Shown in pieces: positions 34,847 to 43,192 of a DNA stretch of 64,000 bases. A program made the position numbers and the translations under genes. The DNA lies in the NCBI RefSeq assembly GCF_002020135.1, contig NZ_MPZS01000003.1:248001-312000 (forward strand). Direction: 5' to 3'. A model generated the notes under the pieces. It had not been told where the DNA came from, ran no database searches, and worked only from the letters and a program-made list of their open reading frames with translations. Positions within the stretch are counted from its first letter, which is position 1. Every line of letters begins with the position of its first letter. This stretch comes from Thioclava marina (GTDB lineage Bacteria; Pseudomonadota; Alphaproteobacteria; Rhodobacterales; Rhodobacteraceae).

Positions 34847-35179
34847 TCAGATACGGGGTGGTGGCAGATCGAGCTGCGGCTCGTGCGCCAATGGCGCGGG
34901 CGTATTCGCGGGCCGAAGCGATAGCGAGAGGTCGGCACGGCTCAGGGAGAATTCCGGCGCGTGATCGAGCGTGGCCGAGACCATCATCTGCGCATGGGGA
35001 CAGGACTGGTCCTGCATCGGGCCTGCATCGTGATGGCTGTCGGGGCAGGCCGCGCAATCGCTCATCACATCCGCATCCATCGCGCGGGCATGGGCCATCG
35101 CGGCAGCGGGCGCGCTCAGCTGCGAAAGTCCGATCAGCAGGACCAGCCCGGTCATGAAGATATGCAGCGCCTTGCGCAT
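34847..35179 (-). CDS. small secreted Cys/His/Met-rich protein
   Basis: 110 residues: signal-like MRKALHIFMTGLVLLIGLSQLSAPAAAMA, then a short segment rich in potential metal ligands (CAACPDSHHDAGPMQDQSCPHAQMM), then a Pro/Leu-rich tail. It lies 50 bases after cueR and before the cytochrome gene on the same strand. A periplasmic copper-binding role is inferred from composition and neighbours; no family was recognised with confidence. Confidence 0.7.
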   Translation of the reverse strand: MRKALHIFMTGLVLLIGLSQLSAPAAAMAHARAMDADVMSDCAACPDSHHDAGPMQDQSCPHAQMMVSATLDHAPEFSLSRADLSLSLRPANTPAPLAHEPQLDLPPPRI

Positions 35180-35229
35180 GGCTCTCCCGTTTTTCGCTCT
35201 CTTCTATCTGGTGGGTGCGCGCGCGGCTG

Positions 35230-35625
35230 TCAATTCCCGCGCAGCCCCATCAGGTCGTCGAGGATCGCGCAATCGGGATCATCATCGCCATGACATTGCG
35301 CGATCAGCCCTTCGAGCTGGGTCTCGAGCGCGGTCAGCGACGCGATCTTCTCGCGCACGGCTTCGAGGTTTTGCTGCGCCAGCGCCCGCACGTCGCGGCT
35401 CGCCCGCCCCTCATCGGCGCTGAGGGCAAGCAGGCGGCGGCATTCCTCGAGCGAGAAGCCGAGGTGCCGCGCCTGCGCCAGAAGCCGCAATTGCTCCACG
35501 CAGGTATCGGAGAAATCGCGATAGCCGTTCGCGCGCCGATCCGGCGTGACGAGGCCGATCTCCTCGTAATAGCGAATGGTCTTGACCGGCAGCCCGGTCT
35601 GCGTCGCGGCGGTTCCGATATTCAT
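35230..35625 (-). CDS. cueR: MerR-family copper-responsive regulator (CueR)
   Basis: 131 residues. MerR winged helix NIGTAATQTGLPVKTIRYYEEIGL, a dimerisation helix, and the C-terminal Cu(I)-binding loop CHGDDDPDC (two Cys separated by seven residues, as in CueR/HmrR). The ATG at 35625 gives the family N terminus and follows an aggaggc-like ribosome site; a longer frame starts 57 bases upstream. It activates promoters with 19-bp spacers; two such promoters flank its gene. Confidence 0.93.
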   Translation of the reverse strand: MNIGTAATQTGLPVKTIRYYEEIGLVTPDRRANGYRDFSDTCVEQLRLLAQARHLGFSLEECRRLLALSADEGRASRDVRALAQQNLEAVREKIASLTALETQLEGLIAQCHGDDDPDCAILDDLMGLRGN

Positions 35626-35646
35626 CTGCGCTTGCCTCCTGTGCGC

Positions 35647-35677
35647 AAGATAAACCCTCCAGCCACGGGAGGCAAAA
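35647..35677 (-). promoter_or_regulatory. CueR-type promoter for cueR and the oxidase operon
   Basis: On the minus strand, TTTTGC (35677-35672) and TATCTT (35652-35647) are separated by 19 bases. A 17-bp partial dyad with CCTCC and GGAGG ends fills 35656-35672. The over-long 19-bp spacer is the signature of MerR-family activation. Confidence 0.7.
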
Positions 35678-35748
35678 GTCACGCTTGCGTGAGCGTCGCG
35701 GGAACAGCCCGGCGTGGAGTCAGGTTAAAGAAAATATCGGCCCAACGC

Positions 35749-35779
35749 TTGACCCTCCAGCGGCTGGAGGCCCTATCTG
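35749..35779 (+). promoter_or_regulatory. CueR-type promoter for copA
   Basis: TTGACC at 35749-35754 and TATCTG at 35774-35779 with a 19-bp spacer. The spacer holds a perfect 17-bp dyad CCTCCAGC-G-GCTGGAGG at 35754-35770, very close to known CueR sites at copA promoters. Confidence 0.85.
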
Positions 35780-35809
35780 ATCGGGCGACGTTACCGAAAG
35801 GATGACCGG

Positions 35810-38278
35810 ATGACATCGCACCACGCCCATGGCACGGCCCGTAACGCGGCCCATGACGCCCCCGACACGATCACGCGCGACCCGGTCTGCGGGATGACCG
35901 TGGACCCGAATGCCGACAAGCCCAGCCATGACCATGACGGGCATCGTTACCACTTCTGCTCACAGGGTTGTCACGACAAGTTCGTGGCCAAGCCTGACGC
36001 CTACATCAAGGCGACCGATCCGGTTTGCGGCATGTCGGTCGAGCGCGCCACGGCGAAGCATATGGGCAAGCTCGACGACGAGCGGTTCTATTTCTGCTCC
36101 GCCGGGTGCCAGCACAAGTTCGAAGCGCGGCCCGAGGATTATCTGGGCGTCCGTCCTGTGGCGAAGCCGATGCCCGAGGGCACGCAATATACCTGCCCGA
36201 TGCACCCCGAGATCATCGAAGACAAGCCCGGTGATTGCCCCAAATGCGGCATGGCGCTGGAGCCGATGAGCCCCACGGCCGATGCGGGCCCGAACCCCGA
36301 GCTGGTCGATTTCCGGCGCAGGCTGAAGATCATGGGGCCGCTCGCGGCGGCGGTCTTCGTGCTCGAGATGGGCGCGCATATCGGGCTGCCCTTCGCCGAG
36401 TGGGTCGGGCCGAAAGCCTTCCTCTGGCTGCAATTCGCGCTGGCGACGCCGGTGCTGTGGTTCGCGCGGCCCTTCTTCGTGCGGGGGTGGAAATCGGTGG
36501 TCAACGTCTCACCCAACATGTGGACGCTGATCGCGCTCGGCACGCTTGCGGCTTACCTGTTCTCGCTCGCGGGTCTGCTGGTGCCGGGCGTCTTCCCGGC
36601 CGAGATGCTGAACGCGCACGGCCTGCCGCCGGTCTATTTCGAGGCTTCGGCCGTGATCCTCGTGCTGGTGCTGGTCGGCCAGATCATGGAGCTGACGGCG
36701 CGCGAGAGAACCGGCGATGCGATCCGCGCGCTGATGGATCTCGCGCCGAAGACCGCGCGCCGGGTGGGCGAGACCGGCGACGAGGATGTGCCGCTCGACC
36801 TCGTGCAGACCGGCGACAAGCTGCGCGTGCGCCCGGGCGAGACAGTGCCGGTGGATGGCGTGGTGTCTGAGGGCTCTTCGTCCATCGACGAGAGCATGAT
36901 CACCGGCGAGCCGGTACCGGTCGAGAAATCCCAAGGCGATGCGGTCACCGGTGGCACGCTGAACAAGCAGGGCAGTTTCGTGATGGAGGCACAGGCGGTG
37001 GGCGCGGAAACCACACTGTCGCGCATCGTCGAGATGGTCGGCAAGGCACAGCGCTCGCGCGCGCCGATCCAGGGGCTGGCAGACCGGGTGTCGCTTTACT
37101 TCGTGCCTGCCGTGGTGATCTGCGCGCTGCTCGCCTTCCTCGCATGGCTGGCCTTCGGGCCGCCGCCGGCGCTGGGCTATGCGACGGTCGCCGCGGTCTC
37201 CGTCCTGATCATCGCCTGTCCCTGCGCCTTGGGCCTCGCCACGCCGATGTCGGTGATGGTCGGTACCGGACGGGGCGCGAGCGCGGGCGTGCTGATCCGC
37301 GACGCCGAGGCGCTGGAGCGGTTCGCCAAGGTCGACACGCTGATCGTCGACAAGACCGGCACTTTGACCGAGGGCAAGCCCGCGCTGACCGATGTGATCG
37401 CGGACGAGGCCTCGGAGGAAGAGGTCAAGTCGCTCGCCGCCGCGCTGGAGCGCGGCTCGGAGCACCCGCTGGCCGAGGCCATCGTGCAAGGCGCGGAGGA
37501 TGCGCCGAAGCGCGACGTGGATGGCTTCGAGGCGGTGATCGGCAAAGGCGTCACGGGGCGCGTGGACGGCGCGCAGATCGCGCTCGGCAACGCCGCCCTT
37601 ATGGCGCAGATCGGTGCGGATGTCGCGCGTCAGTCCGAGACGGTCGAGCGCCTGCAATCGGACGGCAAAACGGCGATGTATCTCGCCCGCGACGGGGCGG
37701 TGATCGGCGTGATCGCGGTGGCCGACCGGATCAAGGAAACGACGCAAGAGGCGATCCGCGCGCTTCATGCCGAGGGGTTGCGCATCGTCATGGCCACCGG
37801 CGACAGCGAGGCAACCGCGCGGGCCGTCGCACGCGAGCTGGGCATCGACGAGGTCCATGCCGGGGTCTCGCCCGAGGACAAGGCCGCACTGGTCGAAACA
37901 CTGCGCAAGGGCGGCGCCTCGGTCGCGATGGCGGGCGACGGGGTGAACGACGCCCCCGCGCTGGCTGCCGCCGATGTCGGGATCGCCATGGGCACCGGTG
38001 CCGATGTGGCGGTGGAAAGCGCGGGGCTAACGCTGGTCAAGGGCGACCTGACCGGGATCGTGCGCGCCCGTCGCCTGGCCGAAGGGGTGATGCGCAACAT
38101 ACGCCAGAACCTGTTCTTCGCCTTCGCCTATAACTCGGCGGGCGTGCCGATTGCGGCGGGCGTGCTTTACCCCGTCTTCGGTGTGCTGCTCTCGCCGGTG
38201 ATCGCGGCGCTTGCAATGAGCTTTTCCTCGGTCTCGGTGATCGGGAACGCCTTGCGGTTGCGGAGGCTGAAGCTGTGA
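35810..38278 (+). CDS. copA: Cu(I)-exporting P-type ATPase with two YHS domains
   Basis: 822-residue P1B ATPase. N-terminal region is unusual: two YHS domains ([10 protein letters not shown]...CSQGCHDKF at about 24-66; [11 protein letters not shown]...CSAGCQHKF at about 68-110) then a heavy-metal-binding YTCPMHPEI...[11 protein letters not shown] module (about 125-155) in place of classical CxxC HMA domains. The core has TGEPVPVEK, the transmembrane CPC metal site (Cys470, Cys472), phosphorylated Asp514 in DKTGTLTEG, and [10 protein letters not shown]. It pumps Cu(I) to the periplasm, where the multicopper oxidase acts. CueR-type promoter lies just upstream. Confidence 0.94.
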   Translation: MTSHHAHGTARNAAHDAPDTITRDPVCGMTVDPNADKPSHDHDGHRYHFCSQGCHDKFVAKPDAYIKATDPVCGMSVERATAKHMGKLDDERFYFCSAGCQHKFEARPEDYLGVRPVAKPMPEGTQYTCPMHPEIIEDKPGDCPKCGMALEPMSPTADAGPNPELVDFRRRLKIMGPLAAAVFVLEMGAHIGLPFAEWVGPKAFLWLQFALATPVLWFARPFFVRGWKSVVNVSPNMWTLIALGTLAAYLFSLAGLLVPGVFPAEMLNAHGLPPVYFEASAVILVLVLVGQIMELTARERTGDAIRALMDLAPKTARRVGETGDEDVPLDLVQTGDKLRVRPGETVPVDGVVSEGSSSIDESMITGEPVPVEKSQGDAVTGGTLNKQGSFVMEAQAVGAETTLSRIVEMVGKAQRSRAPIQGLADRVSLYFVPAVVICALLAFLAWLAFGPPPALGYATVAAVSVLIIACPCALGLATPMSVMVGTGRGASAGVLIRDAEALERFAKVDTLIVDKTGTLTEGKPALTDVIADEASEEEVKSLAAALERGSEHPLAEAIVQGAEDAPKRDVDGFEAVIGKGVTGRVDGAQIALGNAALMAQIGADVARQSETVERLQSDGKTAMYLARDGAVIGVIAVADRIKETTQEAIRALHAEGLRIVMATGDSEATARAVARELGIDEVHAGVSPEDKAALVETLRKGGASVAMAGDGVNDAPALAAADVGIAMGTGADVAVESAGLTLVKGDLTGIVRARRLAEGVMRNIRQNLFFAFAYNSAGVPIAAGVLYPVFGVLLSPVIAALAMSFSSVSVIGNALRLRRLKL

Positions 38279-38325
38279 CGCGCGCTCGTCGAGATGCTAG
38301 GCTGAACCAAAAGCCTGGAGATCAC

Positions 38326-38952
38326 ATGAAACGCCATCTTGCTATCGCCGCGCTGATTGCGGCCCCGGTTCTCGCCCCCGCCATCTCCCATGCGCAGACC
38401 ATGGACGGTCACGACATGATGTCGGGCGATCATGCGATGATGCATGGCACGGATATGGTGGGCCACGAGGCGATGATGAGCGAAACCCAACCCGGAGGCG
38501 CCGGGGATGCCATCACCGAACCGGGTCAATCCGCCTTCGCGGCGATACAGGAGATCGTGGCGCATCTGCTCGCCGATCCCGAGACGGACTGGGGACGCGT
38601 CGATATCGAGGCCCTGCGCCAGCATCTGATCGACATGGACAACGTCACCCTGCACGCACGGGTCGCCGAGCGCGACAGTCCCGGCGGCGCGCGCTTCGAG
38701 GCAACCTCCGACGATCCAGCGGTCACTGCCTCGATCCGTGCAATGGTGCGCGCCCATGTCGCGACGATGAACGGGGTCGAAGGCTGGACCATGAGCGCCG
38801 AGGAAATCCCCGGCGGCAGCGCCCTGACCGTGACCGGGGCGGATGCGCAGAAGATCCGCGCGCTCGGGTTCATCGGTGTGTTGACGGTCGGCGCGCATCA
38901 TCAGGCGCACCATCTGGCGATTGCGACGGGCGACGCGATGCACGGTCATTGA
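38326..38952 (+). CDS. secreted His/Met-rich protein downstream of copA
   Basis: 208 residues: signal peptide KRHLAIAALIAAPVLAPAISHAQ, a His/Met-rich segment (MDGHDMMSGDHAMMHGTDMVGHEAMM, in two parts by eye) likely to bind Cu, then a compact domain with HLLADPETDWGRVDIEALRQHL and LTVGAHHQAHHLAIATGD. No family assigned. The ATG at 38326 follows ctggagatcac. It starts 47 bases after the copA stop and is probably co-transcribed, suggesting a periplasmic copper carrier or sponge. Confidence 0.75.
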   Translation: MKRHLAIAALIAAPVLAPAISHAQTMDGHDMMSGDHAMMHGTDMVGHEAMMSETQPGGAGDAITEPGQSAFAAIQEIVAHLLADPETDWGRVDIEALRQHLIDMDNVTLHARVAERDSPGGARFEATSDDPAVTASIRAMVRAHVATMNGVEGWTMSAEEIPGGSALTVTGADAQKIRALGFIGVLTVGAHHQAHHLAIATGDAMHGH

Positions 38953-39648
38953 GGCCTTGAGGAGCGCCGATGAATTGCCGCGTCGGGTCGGCGTGAGGGC
39001 AGACCTGATTGTTCAGATGCCGAACTTTCCGGGATCACGCGCGCTTTCACAAACTCGACATTTGGATGGGACACAGCGTTTTAGAGCGCCTCGCGCCTGA
39101 GGCGAGCCGAAATGGCTCGCGCAATCCCCGTCTTTTGTAGATTGGCGCCCTTGGTGCGACGTTTGAAAATGGGGAGCGAGCGCGAGAACGGCGGGGCGCG
39201 CACACTCCCGCGCCAGGCAGACATATTGCCGCTTCGCCAAGGGGAGGCGTTCGAGAAATCGGTCGGGCCGAATGCCGACCGGGCCGATCATCGGCTGCGC
39301 GTCTCTCAATCGCCGAGCTGATCTGCGTATTTGCACCGTGATTGCGATGTGCGTGGGCTGGTCGGCCTTGCGGTCGATTACGAGCCTGAATGGCGTGGGC
39401 GAGCGATGAGCGCATTGCGCGCCTCTTGCGAGGTCACACCAGAGCGTGACGCAATTGGTTCGCTCGGTTCCGGGACTGTAGATCGGGGTGCAACCTGCCG
39501 ATGCGGTCCGGCTGCCTTGCCGCTTCACGAAGGCCTTGCCTTATCGGAGGTGCTCGATAGAACCGCTTGAGGGGTGAAAGCGGGTCACCGATAGCCGCGA
39601 TGGCGCGACAGCGCGGACCGCATTTTGGTCAAGATCGCGCGCGATAGC
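38953..39648. other. about 700 bases without a recognisable gene
   Basis: Short frames on both strands show no family resemblance or consistent third-position bias. Two small GC hairpins lie near 39085-39120 (GCCTC/GAGGC and GCGAGCC/GGCTCGC) and may terminate the copA transcript. The remainder may be decayed coding sequence. Confidence 0.5.
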
Positions 39649-39864
39649 CTATCGAAAATTCGGGACAAGCTGAGAGACGCGATGGGACAGGCGAGGGCGC
39701 AGGGACGCCACCGCGTAGAGCACCATCGCGGCGCACAAAGTCCCGAGCGATCCCGAAACGCTGTAGATGAGTATCGCAAGCCATATCGGGGCGCCCGCGA
39801 GTATTGCTGCCAATGTCACAGAAAAACCGACCACCATACCGATAGTAATATATGCGATGACCAT
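39649..39864 (-). CDS. small two-helix membrane protein
   Basis: 71 residues with two hydrophobic segments (VIAYITIGMVVGFSVTLAAILAG and WLAILIYSVSGSLGTLCAAMVL, described by position about 2-24 and 28-50) and a basic C-terminal tail (RPRLSHRVSQLVP). A good ribosome site (ggaagagg) lies six bases before the ATG. Function unknown; stands alone in a gene-poor stretch. Confidence 0.6.
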   Translation of the reverse strand: MVIAYITIGMVVGFSVTLAAILAGAPIWLAILIYSVSGSLGTLCAAMVLYAVASLRPRLSHRVSQLVPNFR

Positions 39865-40441
39865 GCGAGCCTCTTCCGAGCGAACAGGGACTCAACCCTG
39901 AGTGGTAGCCTTGCGCGCAATTGTGTCGAAAATGAGGCATGGAAGTTTTTTGCGAGATCTTGGTTGAGTAACAGTTGAAATGGATTGCGATGGTCTTTGA
40001 CCTGCGCGTCTCGTCCTCCATTCGAAGGACTGCGATGAGCGGCGCCGACCGAACGCTGCCCTCGCGCGCGATCGCAACTGTCTGCTTTGGCATGACGCTC
40101 GGATTCGCGGCACGGCACGGCCCGGAGCCGGCGGGCCGCACCCGGGGATGAAACGTCTTCGCGGCGAATGCTTGGGAAAGGTTGTCGTGGCGGTTTGAAA
40201 GCCGCTCGGTCGCGCAGCGTTCCTGCAACAGCGCAGGGGACGACGTGCAAGTAATTGACAGAAATCAATGAAGCTCGGCGCGGGGCGCGTCAGATCGCCT
40301 CTACAAACCGCGCGAACGAAACTTCTGAAGAAAAGCACCGTGGCAAACGCTTGGGCGTGTCGCCGCTAAAGATTGAGTGAAGATCTTTTTTTGAACGTTG
40401 AGTTCGTTTTGTCGATCAATTTTGGGGCATAGGGGGACACA
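39865..40441. other. intergenic region upstream of the autotransporter
   Basis: 577 bases with no supported gene. AT content rises in the last 80 bases before the autotransporter ATG, where a TTGAAC at 40391-40396 could be a -35 element, but no good -10 was found. Confidence 0.45.
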
Positions 40442-42664
40442 ATGCCTACGACACTTCTTGCAAACCTGAAACGAACCGTCGCGCCTGCCACATTGGTGCT
40501 GTGCATGGGGCAGGCGGCCTGGGCCGGAACATTCGACGATGCTCCTGTCATCAGCGTCACCGGTGACGGCTATATCTTTGCTGATCCAGCGGAAGGGGTT
40601 GAGCCCCCCGGTCTCAAGGCGGTCACGGGCGAGGTGAATGCCGATTTTCCGAACACCTCAAATCCCAGTGGCATTACCAACTGCCTGATGGCCAACACGC
40701 CGGATTTCATTTGCACCGCCCCTTCGGGCTCGGGCAAGCGGGTCAAGACGCGGCTCACCGGACCGACCCCGTTGGAGATCCTGCTCTCGACGCAGGCAAG
40801 CAACGGCATCACGGAATACTACACCTACGGCAAGACCTCGAACCTCACGGGAGCCCGTATCCTGGGATTCGAGGTGGCACTCGGGACGGGGACGGGGGAC
40901 AGTTTCACGGCGTTTGACCCGAACGATCCGTCGACCGCGGCGCTCTTTGACGCCGATTACAATCCGAAGTTCAACCTCCCCGATGGCCTCTTCGGCGATG
41001 GGGGGCAGGAAGGCGCGGGTGTCGGTTTCTTCGACAGCAGCTCGGCCGAGATGACGATCACGAATTCGCTCATCACGCTGGATGCGACCAACCTGTCGAA
41101 TTCCGTTCTTGGAACCTATTTCGGCAATTCGCTGATCGACGACAGCATGCTGCCCCAGGCTTTCTTCTGGGACGCGACGGGCACGCCGGTCGCCTCGGAT
41201 GAAGACCTGCTCGTGGCCTGGTACAACGTGAGCACGGATCAATGGCAGTATGGGAACCTGGGCGTCAGCGGCGACCAATATCTGACCGACAAGCTTCAGG
41301 CGCTGGCCGACACGCTTGGCGTTTCGGTGGCCGATCTCGGCTATACCTCGGGCGGTGACACGGTGCCTGCCGATATCGTCGCGGCGATGCAGGCCAACGG
41401 TCTCTTCGCGGAAGACGTGATCGAGGACCTGCGGAACCTGAACCTGAACTACATGATCGATCTCGGAGATGTGGCGGGCAACAGCGTGACCATGCGCCTC
41501 ACGCCCATCTTCGCCCCGATCGTTGCGGAAACCCTGACGCCCTATCAGTTCACGACGGCCGGTCGCCTCGATTCCGCGGCCAACATTCCCTATCTCGATA
41601 TCGGGAATGCGGGCACCTACCAGACCGCGATCGCTGATATCCTGGCGGTCGAGGATCCGGTGGCGCAAAACGAGTTGCTTGAAACCACGGGCTTCAGTTT
41701 CCTGCCCGCGTTCAAGGCTGTCGGCTTCGAGTTCGGGCAAAGCATCACGAACGGGATCGGCAAGCCGGTGGCACAATCGCAGAATGGATCGGTCACGATC
41801 TCCACGATGGGCGGGCCCACGACCTGGAAGATTGGGGACAATACCTATGCCTTCGTCTCCACCGGCGCGCAGCAAGCCAGCTATGATCGCACGGTCAATG
41901 CGATCGGGTATGACGTCAACGCCTACTACCTCATGTTCGGTGCAGAAAAGCATGTCGGCTCTCTCTTCTCGGTCGGCCTCTTCGGTGGCTATGCGAGCGG
42001 GACCTCTGACGCGAACCAGGATCGCGGAAGCATCGACGGCTCCGGCGGCTTCATCGGCGGCTTCGCGCGCGCGGCCTTCGGGACGGGGGGGGCCGCACAG
42101 TTCGTGCTGGGCTATCAGGACCTCTCCTACGACATGAAGCGCAACGTCATGGGCGAGACCGCCAAGGCGAGCACGAGCGGCCATCAGGTCTTCGCGGCGC
42201 TCGATGCGGAATACATGTTCGGGAAGAACCGGTTCCGCTTCGGGCCGACGGGGTCGCTCGAAATGTACCACCTGTCGGTTGACGGTTTCGACGAAACCGG
42301 AGCCGGCGCCTGGAATCTGTCTGTCGGGGATCAATCCGGGAATGTGGTTGTCGCCTCCGCCGGGATGCGCGGCGAATACGCGCTTTCCTCCGGCCCGCAG
42401 GCACCGACCCTGTCCGGAACGATCAAATACAACAAGGTCAGCGGAGACGACGAACTGGTGCAGGTGGCTTTCGTCGGCCTGCCGTCCAGCGCAAGTCCGG
42501 CCGATGGTTTCGACATGAACTGGGTGAGCGCCGATCTCGGGATCGACGTGCCGCTTGGCCAGACCGGAAAGTTCGTTTCCAGTCTTCATGCCGGGATCTC
42601 GGGTTCGTTCTCGAGCGACTACGAAAACCACGCGGTGCAGTTCTCGTTCAACGCGAAGTTCTGA
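40442..42664 (+). CDS. autotransporter with choice-of-anchor-type passenger
   Basis: 740 residues: signal peptide ending GQAAWAG, a passenger of about 430 residues rich in Asp, Thr and Gly with no repeats (choice-of-anchor F-like region: KTRLTGPTPLEI...GFEVALGTGTGDSF), and a C-terminal beta-barrel from about residue 465 with alternating hydrophobic strands, ending in Phe (FSFNAKF), as outer-membrane barrels do. The passenger is presented at or released from the cell surface. No neighbouring gene is co-oriented within 500 bases, so it is monocistronic. Passenger function unknown. Confidence 0.8.
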   Translation: MPTTLLANLKRTVAPATLVLCMGQAAWAGTFDDAPVISVTGDGYIFADPAEGVEPPGLKAVTGEVNADFPNTSNPSGITNCLMANTPDFICTAPSGSGKRVKTRLTGPTPLEILLSTQASNGITEYYTYGKTSNLTGARILGFEVALGTGTGDSFTAFDPNDPSTAALFDADYNPKFNLPDGLFGDGGQEGAGVGFFDSSSAEMTITNSLITLDATNLSNSVLGTYFGNSLIDDSMLPQAFFWDATGTPVASDEDLLVAWYNVSTDQWQYGNLGVSGDQYLTDKLQALADTLGVSVADLGYTSGGDTVPADIVAAMQANGLFAEDVIEDLRNLNLNYMIDLGDVAGNSVTMRLTPIFAPIVAETLTPYQFTTAGRLDSAANIPYLDIGNAGTYQTAIADILAVEDPVAQNELLETTGFSFLPAFKAVGFEFGQSITNGIGKPVAQSQNGSVTISTMGGPTTWKIGDNTYAFVSTGAQQASYDRTVNAIGYDVNAYYLMFGAEKHVGSLFSVGLFGGYASGTSDANQDRGSIDGSGGFIGGFARAAFGTGGAAQFVLGYQDLSYDMKRNVMGETAKASTSGHQVFAALDAEYMFGKNRFRFGPTGSLEMYHLSVDGFDETGAGAWNLSVGDQSGNVVVASAGMRGEYALSSGPQAPTLSGTIKYNKVSGDDELVQVAFVGLPSSASPADGFDMNWVSADLGIDVPLGQTGKFVSSLHAGISGSFSSDYENHAVQFSFNAKF

Positions 42665-42685
42665 GCCAACGCACGAAACCGAATG

Positions 42686-42715
42686 GCACTACGGCGTTTT
42701 TCAGCGCCGTGGTGC
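42686..42715 (+). terminator. hairpin after the autotransporter gene
   Basis: 11-bp stem GCACTACGGCG / CGCCGTGGTGC with one G-T pair and an 8-base loop, 21 bases past the stop. The T-tract is in the loop rather than after the stem, so termination is plausible but non-canonical. Confidence 0.45.
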
Positions 42716-43086
42716 ATCGCTATAGCTCACCCCGGATCCGCGCCATCCGCCGTGAGGGAAGACCGGACCTCACGATCTCGCGCGAGTGGCCGCCGAAAAG
42801 CAAATGGCAAAAGCGAAATCCAGCGGTCACGTCTCTGCCCGCACGAGATGGTTTTCACGGCTAGTCTCGAAAGGATCGCTGTTCCCGCCGGTAGTGTCGT
42901 GGCTTCGGCGCCCTTCAGTGACGGTGATTCTTGTCGCAACATGACTGAATTTTGCTTTTGATCCGGGATTTGTGCTCAAAATTTGTGCAAAATTCCGTGA
43001 TGGACTGTCGTTGAGCGCATGAGCCGGAAGGATGGCAAGTTTTATTCTTGTCGACCGCCACCCCGCGCTGCAATTCTTCCAGCACA

Positions 43087-43114
43087 TCGGAACGACCCGA
43101 ATGGCAATCACGCC
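43087..43114 (+). promoter_or_regulatory. ANTAR-type hexaloop hairpins in the amiC leader
   Basis: Hairpin 1: stem TCGG/CCGA at 43087-43100 around the hexaloop AACGAC, with A at loop position 1 and G at position 4, the bases conserved in known ANTAR target RNAs. Hairpin 2: stem GGC/GCC at 43103-43114 around hexaloop AATCAC (A at 1, but C at 4). The 3' arm of hairpin 2 is also the 5' arm of the terminator, so forming it would block termination, as expected for AmiR-type control. Confidence 0.6.
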
Positions 43115-43165
43115 TCGCTTTGACACCGCGCATCTGCGGCCCGTCAGCGAGGCGTTTTGCGTTTT
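43111..43165 (+). terminator. attenuator terminator before amiC
   Basis: 9-bp stem CGCCTCGCT (43111-43119) / AGCGAGGCG (43146-43154), an inner stem GAC/GTC and a further CCGC/GCGG hairpin, followed by TTTTGCGTTTT. It ends 28 bases before the amiC start. A strong intrinsic terminator placed upstream of the operon it belongs to indicates attenuation. Confidence 0.8.
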
Positions 43166-43192
43166 GGGCCCGAAATGTCTGCCGGAGTGAAA

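Larger units (their letters stand above)
42665..43192 (+). promoter_or_regulatory. control region and leader of the amide operon
   Basis: 528 bases without a supported gene. It includes an 8-bp direct repeat ATTTGTGC at 42968-42975 and 42981-42988 in an AT-rich patch, a likely promoter or activator site, and then a transcribed leader with the antiterminator hairpins and terminator annotated separately. Confidence 0.5.

Noticed and set aside
39001-39580. Transposase or recombinase remnant in the gene-poor region
   Set aside because: No catalytic motif, terminal inverted repeat or target duplication could be seen.
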